Below, piece after piece: positions 8,565-17,090 of a stretch of 64,000 nt of DNA. Both the position numbers and the translations under genes were made by a program. Position 1 is the stretch's first letter; each line of letters begins with the position of its first letter. This DNA comes from Hypericibacter adhaerens (GTDB taxonomy: Bacteria > Pseudomonadota > Alphaproteobacteria > Dongiales > Dongiaceae): assembly GCF_008728835.1 (NCBI RefSeq), contig NZ_CP042582.1, positions 3,561,001 through 3,625,000 on the forward strand, written 5' to 3'. The notes beneath the pieces were generated by a model, which was given only the letters and a program-made list of their open reading frames with translations, ran no database searches and was not told where the DNA came from.

Positions 8565-9572
8565 ATGACCGTCGATCTCGACCTCCCCACCGTCTGGGCC
8601 TTCATCATCGCCTTCGCCGTCTTCGCCTATGTGGTGATGGACGGCTTCGATCTCGGCCTCGGTATCCTGTTCCCGACGCTCGCCGTCGGCGAGGAGCGCG
8701 ACCGGGCGATGAACACGATCGCGCCGGTCTGGGACGGCAACGAGACCTGGCTGGTGCTCGGCGGCGGCGGGCTGATGGCCATGTTCCCCCTCGCCTTCTC
8801 GATCATCCTGCCGGCGACCTACCCGCTGATGATCGCGATGCTGCTGGGGCTCATCTTCCGCGGCGTCGCCTTCGAATTCCGCTGGCGCGATCCCGGCCAT
8901 CGCCGCTACTGGGACATCGCCTTCAGCCTGGGCTCGACCGTCGCCGCGCTGGCGCAGGGCATCACGCTCGGCGCGATCCTGCAGGGCATCAAGGTCGAGA
9001 ACGATGCCTATGCGGGCGGCTGGCTCGACTGGCTGAGCCCCTTCACCCTCCTGACCGGAATCTCGGTGGTGATCGGCTACACGCTGCTCGGCTCGAGCTG
9101 GCTGGTCTGGAAGACCGACGGCGCGGTGCAGGCCCATGCCAGGCGCCTCGCCTTCGCGCTCGGCATCGCGACGCTGGCGGCGCTCGTGGCGGTCAGCCTG
9201 GCGACGCCCTTCCTCACCCAGGATTACTGGCGCCGCTGGTTCGTGACGCCGGGCGTGCTGGTGACGGCCCAGGTGCCGCTGCTGACGGCGATCGTGGCCG
9301 CCGTGTTCTTCTGGAGCCTGCGGCGCGGGCGCGACTACCTGCCCTTCCTGATGGCGCTGGCGATCTTCCTCCTGAGCTTCATCGGGCTGGGCGTCAGCAT
9401 CTATCCCCATATCGTGCCGCGCAGCGTGACGATCTGGCAGGCCGCCGCCCCGGCGCAGAGCCAGCTGTTCCTGCTGGTCGGCGCTGTGATCGTCCTGCCG
9501 ATGATCGTCGCCTATACGAGCTGGGCCTACTGGGTCTTCCGCGGCAAGGTCGACACCCACGGTTACCACTGA
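8565..9572 (+). CDS. cioB: Cyanide-insensitive-type bd ubiquinol oxidase subunit II
   Basis: The 335-residue protein starts MTVDLDLPTVWAFIIAF from an ATG at 8565 with the ribosome site gcggaggtga. The open frame extends upstream to 8457, but that part overlaps cioA. It has the CydB hallmarks: MDGFDLGLGILFP near the start, APVWDGNETWLVLGGGGL, GVAFEFRW and about eight to nine membrane helices. Subunit II pairs with CioA to form the oxidase; it carries no haem in the known structures. It lies 4 bp after cioA and 3 bp before the DUF2474 gene, so the three genes are one operon. Confidence 0.95.
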   Translation: MTVDLDLPTVWAFIIAFAVFAYVVMDGFDLGLGILFPTLAVGEERDRAMNTIAPVWDGNETWLVLGGGGLMAMFPLAFSIILPATYPLMIAMLLGLIFRGVAFEFRWRDPGHRRYWDIAFSLGSTVAALAQGITLGAILQGIKVENDAYAGGWLDWLSPFTLLTGISVVIGYTLLGSSWLVWKTDGAVQAHARRLAFALGIATLAALVAVSLATPFLTQDYWRRWFVTPGVLVTAQVPLLTAIVAAVFFWSLRRGRDYLPFLMALAIFLLSFIGLGVSIYPHIVPRSVTIWQAAAPAQSQLFLLVGAVIVLPMIVAYTSWAYWVFRGKVDTHGYH

Positions 9573-9575
9573 CCC

Positions 9576-9698
9576 ATGACGTCATCGCCTCCCCTGTGGC
9601 GGCGTCTCGCCTGGTTCGTCGCGATCTGGACGGCGAGCGTCCTGGCCCTGGCGGCGGTCAGTGCGCTTCTGCGCTGGTGGCTGAGCGGCACAGGGTGA
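9576..9698 (+). CDS. DUF2474-type small membrane subunit of bd oxidase (CydX-like)
   Basis: A 40-residue protein starts MTSSPPLWRRLAWFVAIW and continues as one hydrophobic helix ending RWWLSGTG. Its first codon lies 3 bp after the cioB stop. Single-helix proteins of the DUF2474/CydX type normally follow cydAB/cioAB and stabilise the oxidase; the RRLAWFVAIW start and the Arg/Trp-rich end fit. It is short and easily missed by gene finders. The context makes the call much stronger than the sequence alone would. Confidence 0.8.
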   Translation: MTSSPPLWRRLAWFVAIWTASVLALAAVSALLRWWLSGTG

Positions 9699-10068
9699 CC
9701 CGATCGGCCCTTCCGGGCGGTCATGAATTTCACTTCCTCCCGTGGGGTTTTAGGGGTTCGCCTGAGAACAGGGCCTTTTCAGGAATCAGCCGGCGTCTGT
9801 ATTCTCCAGCTCGTTGGAAAAAAGTCATTTTCAAACAACAATCAGTTTATGGGGCGCTCGAAAAACAGGCTCGGAACAGGACCGTATCAGGCAAGAATCA
9901 GGCGCCCTTGCCTGATCGCTGCGGGCTGGGGCCAAATTTTATTTTAGAACAAATAGGGAACAATATCAAGCGAAACTGGTGCCCCCGCCGCTCTTCACCG
10001 GACCGCGACCGCGGAAGAACAGCCGGCCGGCGATCGGCGGAAGGAGTTCGATCGCGTCGTCGATCCGC
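9699..10068. other. Intergenic region, no gene seen
   Basis: About 370 bases lie between the cio operon and the convergent nitroreductase-like gene. The middle part (9720-9965) is richer in A and T than the surroundings and contains short frames with no protein-like composition. No clear terminator hairpin with a T-run was found. Confidence 0.45.
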
Positions 10069-10725
10069 TCACCGATCGGCCGCCGCGGGCCAGCCGATCG
10101 ACTGCGCGAACAGAGGCTTCTGCTCTGGCCGCAAGGCCAGGAGGTTCGTCAGGCTCGTCTTGTCGCAATTGTGGAACCAGCAGGCCAGGCCATGGGCGGC
10201 CGCGAACAGATAGACATTCCCGGCAATGAGGCCCGTATCGACGAAGTAATAGGACTTCTGGACCTCCGGATCGTGCAGCCCGGGTTCCTCGAAGCCGGCG
10301 GTGTGGGTCAGGCGGTGCAGATCGACGACATAGACGAGCTGGACCGGCGCCTTCGATCGGACGGCCTGGCGGTGGCCGATCGCGCCGAACCGCAGGTCGA
10401 GGGCCGCGACGGGATCGAGCCGGTGGGCAGCCGCGTCATAGAGATAGGCACCCGCATCGAGCATCACATAGAGATCGATCTCCTGCGAGTTGCTGGCCGA
10501 GGCCGCCGTCCGCCCCGGCGCCCCGAACGGTCCCGTCTTGCGGTTCACGCCCCAGGCCACCCAGAGGAGGTTCGAGAGCTGGGCCGGCGTCAGCGGCGTC
10601 GCCGCGATCTCGCGGGTCGTGCGGCGCCGCGCGGCCGCCTCGTGGAGAGACAGCGCAGGACCCTCGGCCGGCGGCGGCAATTCGATCGGGCGCAGGGCGC
10701 CCTTTCCTGATGAAGCATCGGTCAT
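10069..10725 (-). CDS. Nitroreductase-like (SagB-type) FMN-dependent oxidoreductase
   Basis: The 218-residue protein starts MTDASSGKGALRPIELPP from an ATG at 10725 preceded by AAAGGAA. Visible nitroreductase-fold elements are RRTTREIAATPLTPAQLSNLLWVAWG (the FMN-phosphate Arg cluster and helix), ASASNSQEIDLYVM, GLIAGNVYLFAAAHGLACWF and the end with LFAQSIGWP. The SagB-like group oxidises or reduces small molecules with FMN. The substrate is unknown and no biosynthetic cluster is nearby. It is transcribed toward the cio operon and divergent from the exported VOC protein gene. Confidence 0.85.
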   Translation of the reverse strand: MTDASSGKGALRPIELPPPAEGPALSLHEAAARRRTTREIAATPLTPAQLSNLLWVAWGVNRKTGPFGAPGRTAASASNSQEIDLYVMLDAGAYLYDAAAHRLDPVAALDLRFGAIGHRQAVRSKAPVQLVYVVDLHRLTHTAGFEEPGLHDPEVQKSYYFVDTGLIAGNVYLFAAAHGLACWFHNCDKTSLTNLLALRPEQKPLFAQSIGWPAAADR

Positions 10726-10790
10726 CGGTCGGGTTCCTTTTCCGCAGCAGCAAGGTCCCTTTTTCTTACCGGCTCCGACGCGCGGCCACC

Positions 10791-10804
10791 TTGACATGGC
10801 TCAA
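10791..10804. promoter_or_regulatory. Possible FNR/CRP-type half-site pair
   Basis: TTGA-CATGGC-TCAA has the spacing of FNR-family sites (TTGA-N6-TCAA). It lies 66 bp upstream of the nitroreductase-like start and about 200 bp upstream of the VOC gene. The central bases do not match the full TTGAT-N4-ATCAA consensus, so this may be chance. Confidence 0.25.
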
Positions 10805-11002
10805 GCGCATCGAGGGGTGACCCTGCCGCCACGCAGCCGTCCTTGACGACGGCCGCAAGCCGCCGCCGTTCTCCGGCAGGCCCGGTCGATGCGACGACCG
10901 CGATTTACCGAATTTGACCAGTCTTAACGCCCGGCGGCGCCCCGTCCCGCGTAAGGATTCGGGCGCGCCGAAGCGCATGCCGGCGCGGCCAGATCAAGGG
11001 AG

Positions 11003-11893
11003 ATGAACATGTCCGACGAACTCAGCGACGCCCACGGGTTGGCAGACCCCGACCGCCGGGAGATCCTGCGCGCGGCCGGAGGCGCTGCGATCGGCGGCAT
11101 CGCGGCGGCCGCCCTCGCGACGGGCGCTCCCGCGTTGGCCCAGGACGCCGCGAACCCGACCCCCGCCGCCGTCACGGCGGACCTCGACAACGCGGCGCTC
11201 GGCGCCCGGCTCCAGGGCGTGCAGCATTTCGGCGTCACGGTCCAGAACATGGATCGCGCCTTCGCGTTCTACACCGAGGTGCTCGGCGGCAACGAGGTGA
11301 TGCGCGACGGCGATTTCCAGGGCGAGAAGATCCACAACACCCTGATGACCGACCAGGAGATCCTCGCCCGGGAACGCAAGGTCAACCCGCGGACGATCGG
11401 CGTCCCGGACCTGAAAGGCGGCGGGCAGCGGCTCGATGTCCGCTTCGTGCAGTTCGACAATGTCGTGATCGAGCTTCTGCAATACCGCGACGCGGGGCAG
11501 CCGATGGGCAACGGGGACAGCTGGGCCGAGCCGCGCGATCATATGAGCCCCGCCTATCCGCGCTCGATGCATATCTGCTTCTATATTCGCGACGATGTCG
11601 ACTTCAACAAGTTCATCCACGACCTCGAGGCGGAATCGGCGCGCCGCGGCATGACCCAGGTGAAGGCCAACCGCACGATCACGGTGACGTCGGAAGAGGA
11701 GCGCCAGGCGGCACCGCTCGAGGCCAACACCAACAAGATCACCCAGGGCAAGTCGAACGGCTGGGCCTTGATCTATTGCAAGGGCCCGGAAGGCGAGCAG
11801 CTCGAGTTCGTGCAGGCGTTGGGCCCGGTGAAGAAGACCTTCCAGGCGGCGCTGGATACCCGCCGGCGCATGCTCGCCTCGAACAATGGCTGA
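11003..11893 (+). CDS. Exported VOC (glyoxalase/bleomycin-resistance fold) protein, Tat-type signal
   Basis: The 296-residue protein has an N-terminal DRREILRAAGGAAIGGIAAAALA segment with a twin arginine followed by a hydrophobic stretch and an ALAQDA cleavage-like site, so it is probably exported by Tat. The VOC core starts at about residue 70 with LQGVQHFGVTVQNMDRAFAF and continues through VLGGNEVMRDGDFQG, RFVQFDNVVIELLQY, MHICFYIRDDVDF and IYCKGPEGEQLEFVQ, with H and E at the expected metal positions. VOC proteins are metal-dependent lyases, dioxygenases or binding proteins; the reaction is not evident. A second exported protein follows 55 bp later. Confidence 0.82.
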   Translation: MNMSDELSDAHGLADPDRREILRAAGGAAIGGIAAAALATGAPALAQDAANPTPAAVTADLDNAALGARLQGVQHFGVTVQNMDRAFAFYTEVLGGNEVMRDGDFQGEKIHNTLMTDQEILARERKVNPRTIGVPDLKGGGQRLDVRFVQFDNVVIELLQYRDAGQPMGNGDSWAEPRDHMSPAYPRSMHICFYIRDDVDFNKFIHDLEAESARRGMTQVKANRTITVTSEEERQAAPLEANTNKITQGKSNGWALIYCKGPEGEQLEFVQALGPVKKTFQAALDTRRRMLASNNG

Positions 11894-11948
11894 TGCGACG
11901 CGAAGGCCAACCCCCATGAACCCTCCGAACCGCAAGGAGCAGCCCGCC

Positions 11949-12371
11949 ATGATCAAGACGATGCGACCGGGCCTGGGGCTTTCCCTGCTGGCGGCCCTCG
12001 CCGCCGTCGCGGGCGCGGGCCCGGTCCTGGCGCAGGAGGGGCCGGGCAAAGGCTATGCCCAGGTGCCGCAGGGGGCCTACTCCATCGTCGCCGAGGTGAG
12101 AGCCAAGCCCGGCAAGGAAGCCGAGCTGCGCGCGGTCACCCTGCCGCTGATCGCCCAGGTCCGCGGCGACCCGAAAAACCTCGTCTATTTCCTGCAGGAG
12201 GATCGCGAATCCCCCGGCCATTTCATCTTCTACGAGATCTTCGCCGACCGGGAGGATTTCGAGGCCCATAACGCGATGCCCTATGTGAAGGACTGGTTCG
12301 CCAGGCTTCCCGGGCTCGCCGAGGGCGGCGTCAAGGTGATGAGGATGGAGATCCTCGCGGCGCCGCAATAG
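11949..12371 (+). CDS. Exported antibiotic-biosynthesis-monooxygenase (ABM)-domain protein
   Basis: The 140-residue protein starts MIKTMRPGLGLSLLAALAAV, a Sec signal peptide ending near VLAQEG. The mature part, SIVAEVRAKPGKEAELRAV then YFLQEDRESPGHFIFYEIF and HNAMPYVKDWF, is the dimeric ferredoxin-like ABM fold (YgiN/quinol monooxygenase-like). I chose ATG 11949 because AAGGAG lies at 11934 and the signal peptide begins there; the frame also has an ATG at 11886 that would overlap the upstream gene. A periplasmic ABM protein paired with an exported VOC protein suggests a joint extracytoplasmic task, but I cannot name it. Confidence 0.82.
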   Translation: MIKTMRPGLGLSLLAALAAVAGAGPVLAQEGPGKGYAQVPQGAYSIVAEVRAKPGKEAELRAVTLPLIAQVRGDPKNLVYFLQEDRESPGHFIFYEIFADREDFEAHNAMPYVKDWFARLPGLAEGGVKVMRMEILAAPQ

Positions 12372-12513
12372 CCGGGCGCCGAAGATCGGGGCGCGAGCGA
12401 AGATACGCGATGAGACCGAGGTGTTATCTCATCGAACGGAAACGATGGTGAGGTCCAATGGCGGGCGTTCCGCCGGGCTTGATGCAGGGCCGATGGACAG
12501 GGAGACGGGGGAG

Positions 12514-12927
12514 ATGGCGAAAAAATACACGGGTCGGTGCGCCTGCGGTGCCGTGACGTTCGCGTTCGACAAGGACCCGGACTTCATCGCCAACTGCCAT
12601 TGCCGGGACTGCAAGAAGGCCTCGGGGGGCGAGATGGCCACGTTCTTCGCCGTCCCGCAGGAGGATTTCACGCTGCTCAGCGGGCGGCCGAAGCCGTTCC
12701 ACTATGTGGCGGAATCCGGCAAGGGGCTCGACCGCAACTTCTGCCCCGACTGCGGCGCCCGGCTGTTCACCAGCAATCTGGAGAGCTTCCCCGGCCTCGT
12801 TTTCGTGACGCTGGGGAGCCTGGACCGGCCCGAGCTGATCGAACCCCGGCTCGAGATGTTCACCAAGCGCCGGCTGAAATGGGCGAAGCCGCTCGACATG
12901 CCGCAATTCGACAGCATGCCCGGTTGA
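12514..12927 (+). CDS. GFA-family (glutathione-dependent formaldehyde-activating-like) zinc protein
   Basis: The 137-residue protein starts MAKKYTGRCACGAVTF behind the ribosome site ggagacgggg. It shows the GFA zinc pattern: CAC at residues 9-11, CHCRDCKKASG, and CPDCGARLF in the C-terminal half, with the final hydrophobic WAKPLDMPQF. Gfa-like proteins bind glutathione and zinc and act on S-hydroxymethyl-glutathione or related adducts; most paralogues are uncharacterised. An upstream ATG at 12421 in the same frame is less likely because the family begins right before the first Cys pair. Confidence 0.88.
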   Translation: MAKKYTGRCACGAVTFAFDKDPDFIANCHCRDCKKASGGEMATFFAVPQEDFTLLSGRPKPFHYVAESGKGLDRNFCPDCGARLFTSNLESFPGLVFVTLGSLDRPELIEPRLEMFTKRRLKWAKPLDMPQFDSMPG

Positions 12928-13441
12928 GCGGACGGGGGCCGTCCTCGAAATCAAGGACGGACGCGACAAGCCGAACGCCGGCTGCGGGCTGCCGCCGGAG
13001 AGATCGGGTTCGACGGGTTGGCGAAGCGTCCTGTCCCGCCCGGCCGAGAGCGCCGGCGCCGCCATAACCGGGATTTTGCCGCCGTCGTCCGGACCGGCGA
13101 GTCAGGTACGGCGGGGAGCGAAAGGCTGCCCCGCCCCTCGACGGATGCCGCGGATATTATCGATTTCCGGCTTTGTGACGGGCACGACGCCGTCTACAAA
13201 CTATCGGACACTGCCGTGACCGTCATGGGACGGGCATGAGCCTGCAGCATCCGGCTTTGAAGCAGGCCCTTGCCCGTCGACATTTGAAATGACACAGGGC
13301 CGTCGGCCGGGTGCCGGTATCCGCCCTGCCGAGATATTCCGTTGCCGCGCATCCGCGCCTGGGCCGGCAGAAGAGGCTGGATTCAAGATCTGCTGCGCCA
13401 ATTTTCATCCAGGGCCTGCGCCCGCCGACAAGGACGCCAAA
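12928..13441. other. Intergenic region, no gene seen
   Basis: Roughly 510 bases lie between the GFA gene and the membrane-protein gene. Open frames on both strands are short, rich in Arg, Pro and Gly, and show no family signature. I see no tRNA, no clear repeat and no convincing promoter. Confidence 0.45.
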
Positions 13442-13993
13442 ATGAATCTCCTATTGGCCTTCGCCCCTTTCATCGTTTTTGCCGTCGTCGACCGCCTGAT
13501 CGGCTCCGCCGAGGGCATGATAGCCGGCGCCGTCGTTTCCGGTGGGCTGCTCGTCCGCGATCGGTTGAGTGCCGGCCACAGCCCGAAGATTCTCGAGATC
13601 GGGACGTTCATTCTGTTTGGCGGCCTGGCGCTTTATACGTTCGTCGCCGCCCCCGTCTGGTCGATCGTCGGGGTTCGCCTGGTGGTCGACAGCGGATTGC
13701 TGATAATCGTGCTGCTGTCGATCGCGCTCCGCACGCCGTTCACGCTGCAATATGCCCGCGAGCAGGTGAGCCGCGATCTCTGGGACAGCCCGGTCTTCGT
13801 TCGCACCAACTATGTCATCACCGCGGCCTGGGCGCTGGCTTTCGCGGCGATGGTCGTCGCCGATCTGCTGATGCTTTACGTCCCCGACATACCGCGGTCC
13901 GTCGGAATCGTCATCACCGTTCTCGCCCTCGTCGGCGCGTTCAAGTTCACGAAGTCCTACCCGGACCGGCAACGCGTCCGCGCGGCCAGGTAG
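13442..13993 (+). CDS. Multi-pass inner-membrane protein of unknown function
   Basis: The 183-residue protein starts MNLLLAFAPFIVFAVVDRL at 13442. Five or so hydrophobic segments are visible, with short polar links such as VRDRLSAGHSPKILEIG and TLQYAREQVSRDLWDSPVFVRTN. The layout is reminiscent of septation protein A (YciB/IspZ)-like proteins, which also have a KILEIG-type loop, but I would not assign that function. The region upstream is long and the gene appears to stand alone. Confidence 0.7.
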   Translation: MNLLLAFAPFIVFAVVDRLIGSAEGMIAGAVVSGGLLVRDRLSAGHSPKILEIGTFILFGGLALYTFVAAPVWSIVGVRLVVDSGLLIIVLLSIALRTPFTLQYAREQVSRDLWDSPVFVRTNYVITAAWALAFAAMVVADLLMLYVPDIPRSVGIVITVLALVGAFKFTKSYPDRQRVRAAR

Positions 13994-14102
13994 TGCCGTC
14001 CGGAGTTCGCCGGCACATCCCGGGCGACGGAGAGCAAATCGGGCGCGATGCACCCGCCACCGGCAGCCCCCGGCCTGGAAGCGCGAGGGACCGTCCTGAA
14101 CG

Positions 14103-14732
14103 CTACCGGCGTAGCTCGCGCGGGCCGCTGACATAGGCGCTGCCGCGCTCGTAGAAGCGAAGCCGACGGTGCGCTTCCTTCGTCAATCCGATGCGAACGC
14201 TCCGCGAGGGACGGGGCGCGCGCCGCTCGTCCGCGCCCAGCCAGAGCGGTCCGGCGGCACAGAGGTCGATGCCGTCGCAGCGCCGGTCGATCGCCATCGC
14301 GGCCGCGAGCCGTCCCGGACCCTTGGCCAGTTCCGCCAGCCCTGCCGTCCCGCGGCGGCGCTGCATCACGGATACTCCCTCCAGCGGCTCCAGGGCCCGC
14401 AGCAGCACGCCGCCTCCGATGCCCCGCCGCTCGGACGACACGTTGCAGCAATAGGACGAGCCGTAGATGAAATAGACATAGGCGTGCCCTCTCGTCAGGA
14501 AGAGAGAACGATTGCGGGCGGTCATCCCGATGAAGGCGTGGCCGGCTTCGTCGCCCACCGGATAGGCCTCGGTCTCGACGATCCGGCCGCTGGTCCTGAC
14601 GCCGCGGCGATCGCGAACCAGCAGCTTGCCGACGAGGAACCGCGCCAGATCGACCGTGTCTTCGGGCAGCTCCGAGCGGCGCAACCGGCGAAGGCGCCCG
14701 ACGGGGCCGGCGCCGATCAACGGCGCGTTCAT
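14103..14732 (-). CDS. DNA-3-methyladenine glycosylase (AAG/MPG family)
   Basis: The 209-residue protein starts MNAPLIGAGPVGRLRRLRR. It has the AAG-family blocks LARFLVGKLLVRDRRG, GRIVETEAYPVGDEAGHAF (with the catalytic Glu), MFL-like RSLFLTRGHAYVYFIYGSSYCCNVSSE, GVLLRALEPLEG and KGPGRLAAAMAID. These enzymes remove alkylated purines such as 3-methyladenine and hypoxanthine in base-excision repair. The size fits the short bacterial forms. The ATG at 14732 is chosen because the frame further upstream runs through an intergenic repeat. Confidence 0.92.
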   Translation of the reverse strand: MNAPLIGAGPVGRLRRLRRSELPEDTVDLARFLVGKLLVRDRRGVRTSGRIVETEAYPVGDEAGHAFIGMTARNRSLFLTRGHAYVYFIYGSSYCCNVSSERRGIGGGVLLRALEPLEGVSVMQRRRGTAGLAELAKGPGRLAAAMAIDRRCDGIDLCAAGPLWLGADERRAPRPSRSVRIGLTKEAHRRLRFYERGSAYVSGPRELRR

Positions 14733-15124
14733 GCGTCCGTCATCCCCGCGAATGCGGGCGGCGACGAAAGAGAAAGGCGCGTCCTTCGCATCGCGCGTTG
14801 TCACCATTGTTCTCTTCCTCTCCCCCACCTCCGTGGGGGAGAGGGTAGGGTGAGGGGGCTGTCGCAGGAAAGATCCCGCGTTCAGGCATCTCGCTCGGCA
14901 TCGAGGCCCCCTCACCCCCTTCGCCCTGCCGGCTACGGAGGGCAGGCCCTGCCCGATCTCCGCTCCTGTCCTCCGTAGCCCGCAGGGCGAAGGGGGATTG
15001 CGGGTGAAGAGGAAAGAAAAGGGGAGGCGCCCCTGGTATCGCGTCCTTCACCCCCCACCCTAAACTCCCCCTCAAGGGGGGAGGGGATTCAGCAGGGATT
15101 GAAGACAAGGATTGAAGAGAGGCG
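14733..15124. repeat. Cluster of intergenic palindromic repeats
   Basis: No gene is seen in these 390 bases. They hold at least three palindromic units: a hairpin tcccccacctccgtggggga near 14820-14840 followed by a G-rich tail; a long hairpin with 27-nt arms at 14915-14941 and 14970-14996 (one mismatch); and ctccccctcaaggggggag near 15066-15084. The arms carry the run cgccctgc and its complement. Such units recur in alphaproteobacterial intergenic DNA. They resemble the sequences flanking the IS110 element. Confidence 0.65.
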
Positions 15125-15910
15125 TCATCCCCCCTTTCCGCTCCTCCTCGCATTCCGGTATTCGCGGACCACGAGGTCGGTGAGTTCCTGGACGGAGGTC
15201 TCGCGCGTGGGCTTGTCGAAGGTGATGGCGCCGCCCTCGACCAGGTTGATGCGGTCGCAGACGTCGAAGATCTGGGCGTAGTTGTGGGCGATGATGACGA
15301 TGCCCATCTGGCCTTCGGCCTTGAGCTGCTGGATCACGTCGAGGATGAGGGCCGATTCCTTGGCGCCCATTGCGGCCGTCGGCTCGTCGAGCAGCAGGAT
15401 CTTGGCCTTCTGGTAGACCGAGCGGGCGACCGCGATCGCCTGGCGCTGGCCGCCCGAGAGCCGCGACACCTCCACATCGACCGAGGGGATCCGCACGCCC
15501 ATGCGCTCGAGATGCTCGATCGCCGCGCGCCGCATGGCCTTGTCGTCGAGGATGCCGAGCCGGCCGCCGCGCACCGCCTCGCGCTGCAGGAACATGTTGC
15601 GATAGACGTTGAGCTCGTTGATCAGGGCGAGGTCCTGATAGACCGCCTCGATGCCCAGGCTGCGGGCATGGGAGACCGAGCGTAAGCTCGTGGGCACGCC
15701 CTCCAGGGAGAGCTGGCCGCTGGTGGGCTGGAGATAGCCGGTGAAGATCTTGATGAGAGTGGATTTGCCGGCGCCGTTGTCGCCGAGCAGCCCCAGCACC
15801 TCGCCGCGATCGAGGCGCAGGTTGACGTCGCGCAGCGCCGTCACCTGGCCGAAGCGCTTGGCGATATGCTCGGCGCGCAGCAGCTCGCGGGGAACGACCG
15901 GTTCCATCAT
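15125..15910 (-). CDS. Sugar-type ABC importer, ATP-binding subunit
   Basis: The 261-residue protein has a single nucleotide-binding domain: Walker A GDNGAGKSTLIK, Q-loop region YQDLALI, signature LSGGQRQAIAVARS, Walker B ILLLDEPTAA and the H-loop Asn/His region IIAHNYAQIFD. Many sugar importers of the ribose/xylose type have two fused domains (about 500 residues); this is the short single-domain form, as in FrcA-like systems. Two adjacent ATGs (15910 and 15907) follow AAGGAGG; the second has the better spacing. It is the last gene of a substrate-binding/permease/ATPase operon and powers uptake. Confidence 0.9.
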   Translation of the reverse strand: MMEPVVPRELLRAEHIAKRFGQVTALRDVNLRLDRGEVLGLLGDNGAGKSTLIKIFTGYLQPTSGQLSLEGVPTSLRSVSHARSLGIEAVYQDLALINELNVYRNMFLQREAVRGGRLGILDDKAMRRAAIEHLERMGVRIPSVDVEVSRLSGGQRQAIAVARSVYQKAKILLLDEPTAAMGAKESALILDVIQQLKAEGQMGIVIIAHNYAQIFDVCDRINLVEGGAITFDKPTRETSVQELTDLVVREYRNARRSGKGG

Positions 15911-15923
15911 CCGCCTCCTTGAA

Positions 15924-16024
15924 GCATTTTCCGGTGAAGTGGCCACCGGTTCGCCGTAGAAAATGCGACCAAACAAATGACTCTGGAGCGTTTCACGATC
16001 CCACCGGATCGGGAAACGCTCTAG
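15924..16024. repeat. Two palindromic repeats between permease and ATPase genes
   Basis: The first (15924-15966) has gcatttt and aaaatgc ends around an inner gt-gg core. The second has 19-nt arms at 15983-16001 and 16006-16024 with two mismatches and a 4-base loop, and its right arm overlaps the permease stop codon. They may stabilise the upstream mRNA or lower expression of the ATPase gene. Confidence 0.6.
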
Positions 16025-17079
16025 TTCCGTAGCCGGCTCAGATGGATGTTCACCGCCATCGTCACCAGGATGGCGGCGCCCAGGATCATGTCGAAGGTGA
16101 AGGCGCTGACGCCGAGCAGCGTGAAGCCGTCCTTCAGGATCGAGAGCACCAGCGCGCCGAGGAAGGCGCCGATCACGGTGCCGAGCCCGCCGGTCAGGAG
16201 CGTGCCGCCGATGACCGCCGAGGCGATCGCGGCGAACATGATCTCGTTGCCGCCGGCCAGCGGATCGATCGAGCCGATGCGGAAGGCGTCGAGGATGCCG
16301 GCGAAGCCCGCGAGCGTGCTGCAGAGGATGAAATTGCCGGTCTTCACGACCTTGAGCTTGATGCCGACCTCGGCCGCCCCGGTGGGGTTGCCGCCGGTGG
16401 CGACCGTATGCAGCCCCCAGCGCGTCTTCTTCAGCACGAACTGCAGGCCGAGGGCCGCCGCCACCGCCCAGGCGAGCTGGGCCCAGGCATTGCCGCCGAA
16501 GGCCTGCGTGAAGAGCGCGCCCGCCTGTGGGCTTACCGGATAGCCGCCCGAGATGGTGAGCGTGAAGCCGTTGATCAGGAACAGCATGCCGAGCGTGGTG
16601 ACGAAGGACGGCAGCCGCAGCAGCGTGGTGACGAGGCCGTTGGCGGCCCCCACCAGCGCCGCCGCGACGAGCCCGGCGATCAGCGCCAGCCCGATCGGCG
16701 CGCCGGCCTGGGCGGCGAAGAACATGACGAAGGGCGCCAGCGCATAGACCATGCCCACGGAGAGATCGAGCTCGCCGCAGACCAGCACCAGCACCAGGCC
16801 GGCGGCGATGATGGCGGTCGAGGCGGTGAACTGGGCGAGGTTCTCGAGATTGGCCAGCGACAGGAAGGCCGCGCTGGAGGACTGGAAATAGATCACCAGC
16901 AGCAGGCCGGCGATGACGATGCCGGCCTCGCGGTAACGGAAGACGGCGGACGCGATCCGGCTCGCCGCGCGACGCGGCGGTGCGGTGCCCGCCCCGGCCG
17001 CAGACGCGGCCGGGGGTGGGCGCTCACCCGCCGGGGAGGGCCGGGCCGATTGATGCCGGCCGGGGGCGTCCTCGCCCAT
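16021..17079 (-). CDS. Sugar-type ABC importer, permease subunit (BPD_transp_2 family)
   Basis: The 352-residue protein starts MGEDAPGRHQSARPSPAG. It has a long Ala/Pro-rich N-terminal cytoplasmic tail and about nine to ten hydrophobic helices from residue 45 on. GELDLSVGMVYAL and the cytoplasmic loop ATGGNPTGAAEVGIKLKVVK are the RbsC/BPD_transp_2 features that contact the ATPase. The ATG at 17079 lies 7 bases after GAGGAG, which overlaps the end of the upstream substrate-binding gene; a TTG at 17094 in frame is less likely. It forms the membrane channel of the importer. Confidence 0.9.
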   Translation of the reverse strand: MGEDAPGRHQSARPSPAGERPPPAASAAGAGTAPPRRAASRIASAVFRYREAGIVIAGLLLVIYFQSSSAAFLSLANLENLAQFTASTAIIAAGLVLVLVCGELDLSVGMVYALAPFVMFFAAQAGAPIGLALIAGLVAAALVGAANGLVTTLLRLPSFVTTLGMLFLINGFTLTISGGYPVSPQAGALFTQAFGGNAWAQLAWAVAAALGLQFVLKKTRWGLHTVATGGNPTGAAEVGIKLKVVKTGNFILCSTLAGFAGILDAFRIGSIDPLAGGNEIMFAAIASAVIGGTLLTGGLGTVIGAFLGALVLSILKDGFTLLGVSAFTFDMILGAAILVTMAVNIHLSRLRN

Positions 17080-17090
17080 CGCCGGGCTCC

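Noticed and set aside
6959-8608. Minus-strand open frame of 549 codons across cioA
   Set aside because: Antisense shadow of a clearly recognised oxidase gene; His/Asp/Arg-rich without a domain.
9723-9947. Short plus-strand frame of 74 codons in the AT-rich gap after the cio operon
   Set aside because: No ribosome site of note, no family resemblance, and overlapping frames equally open.
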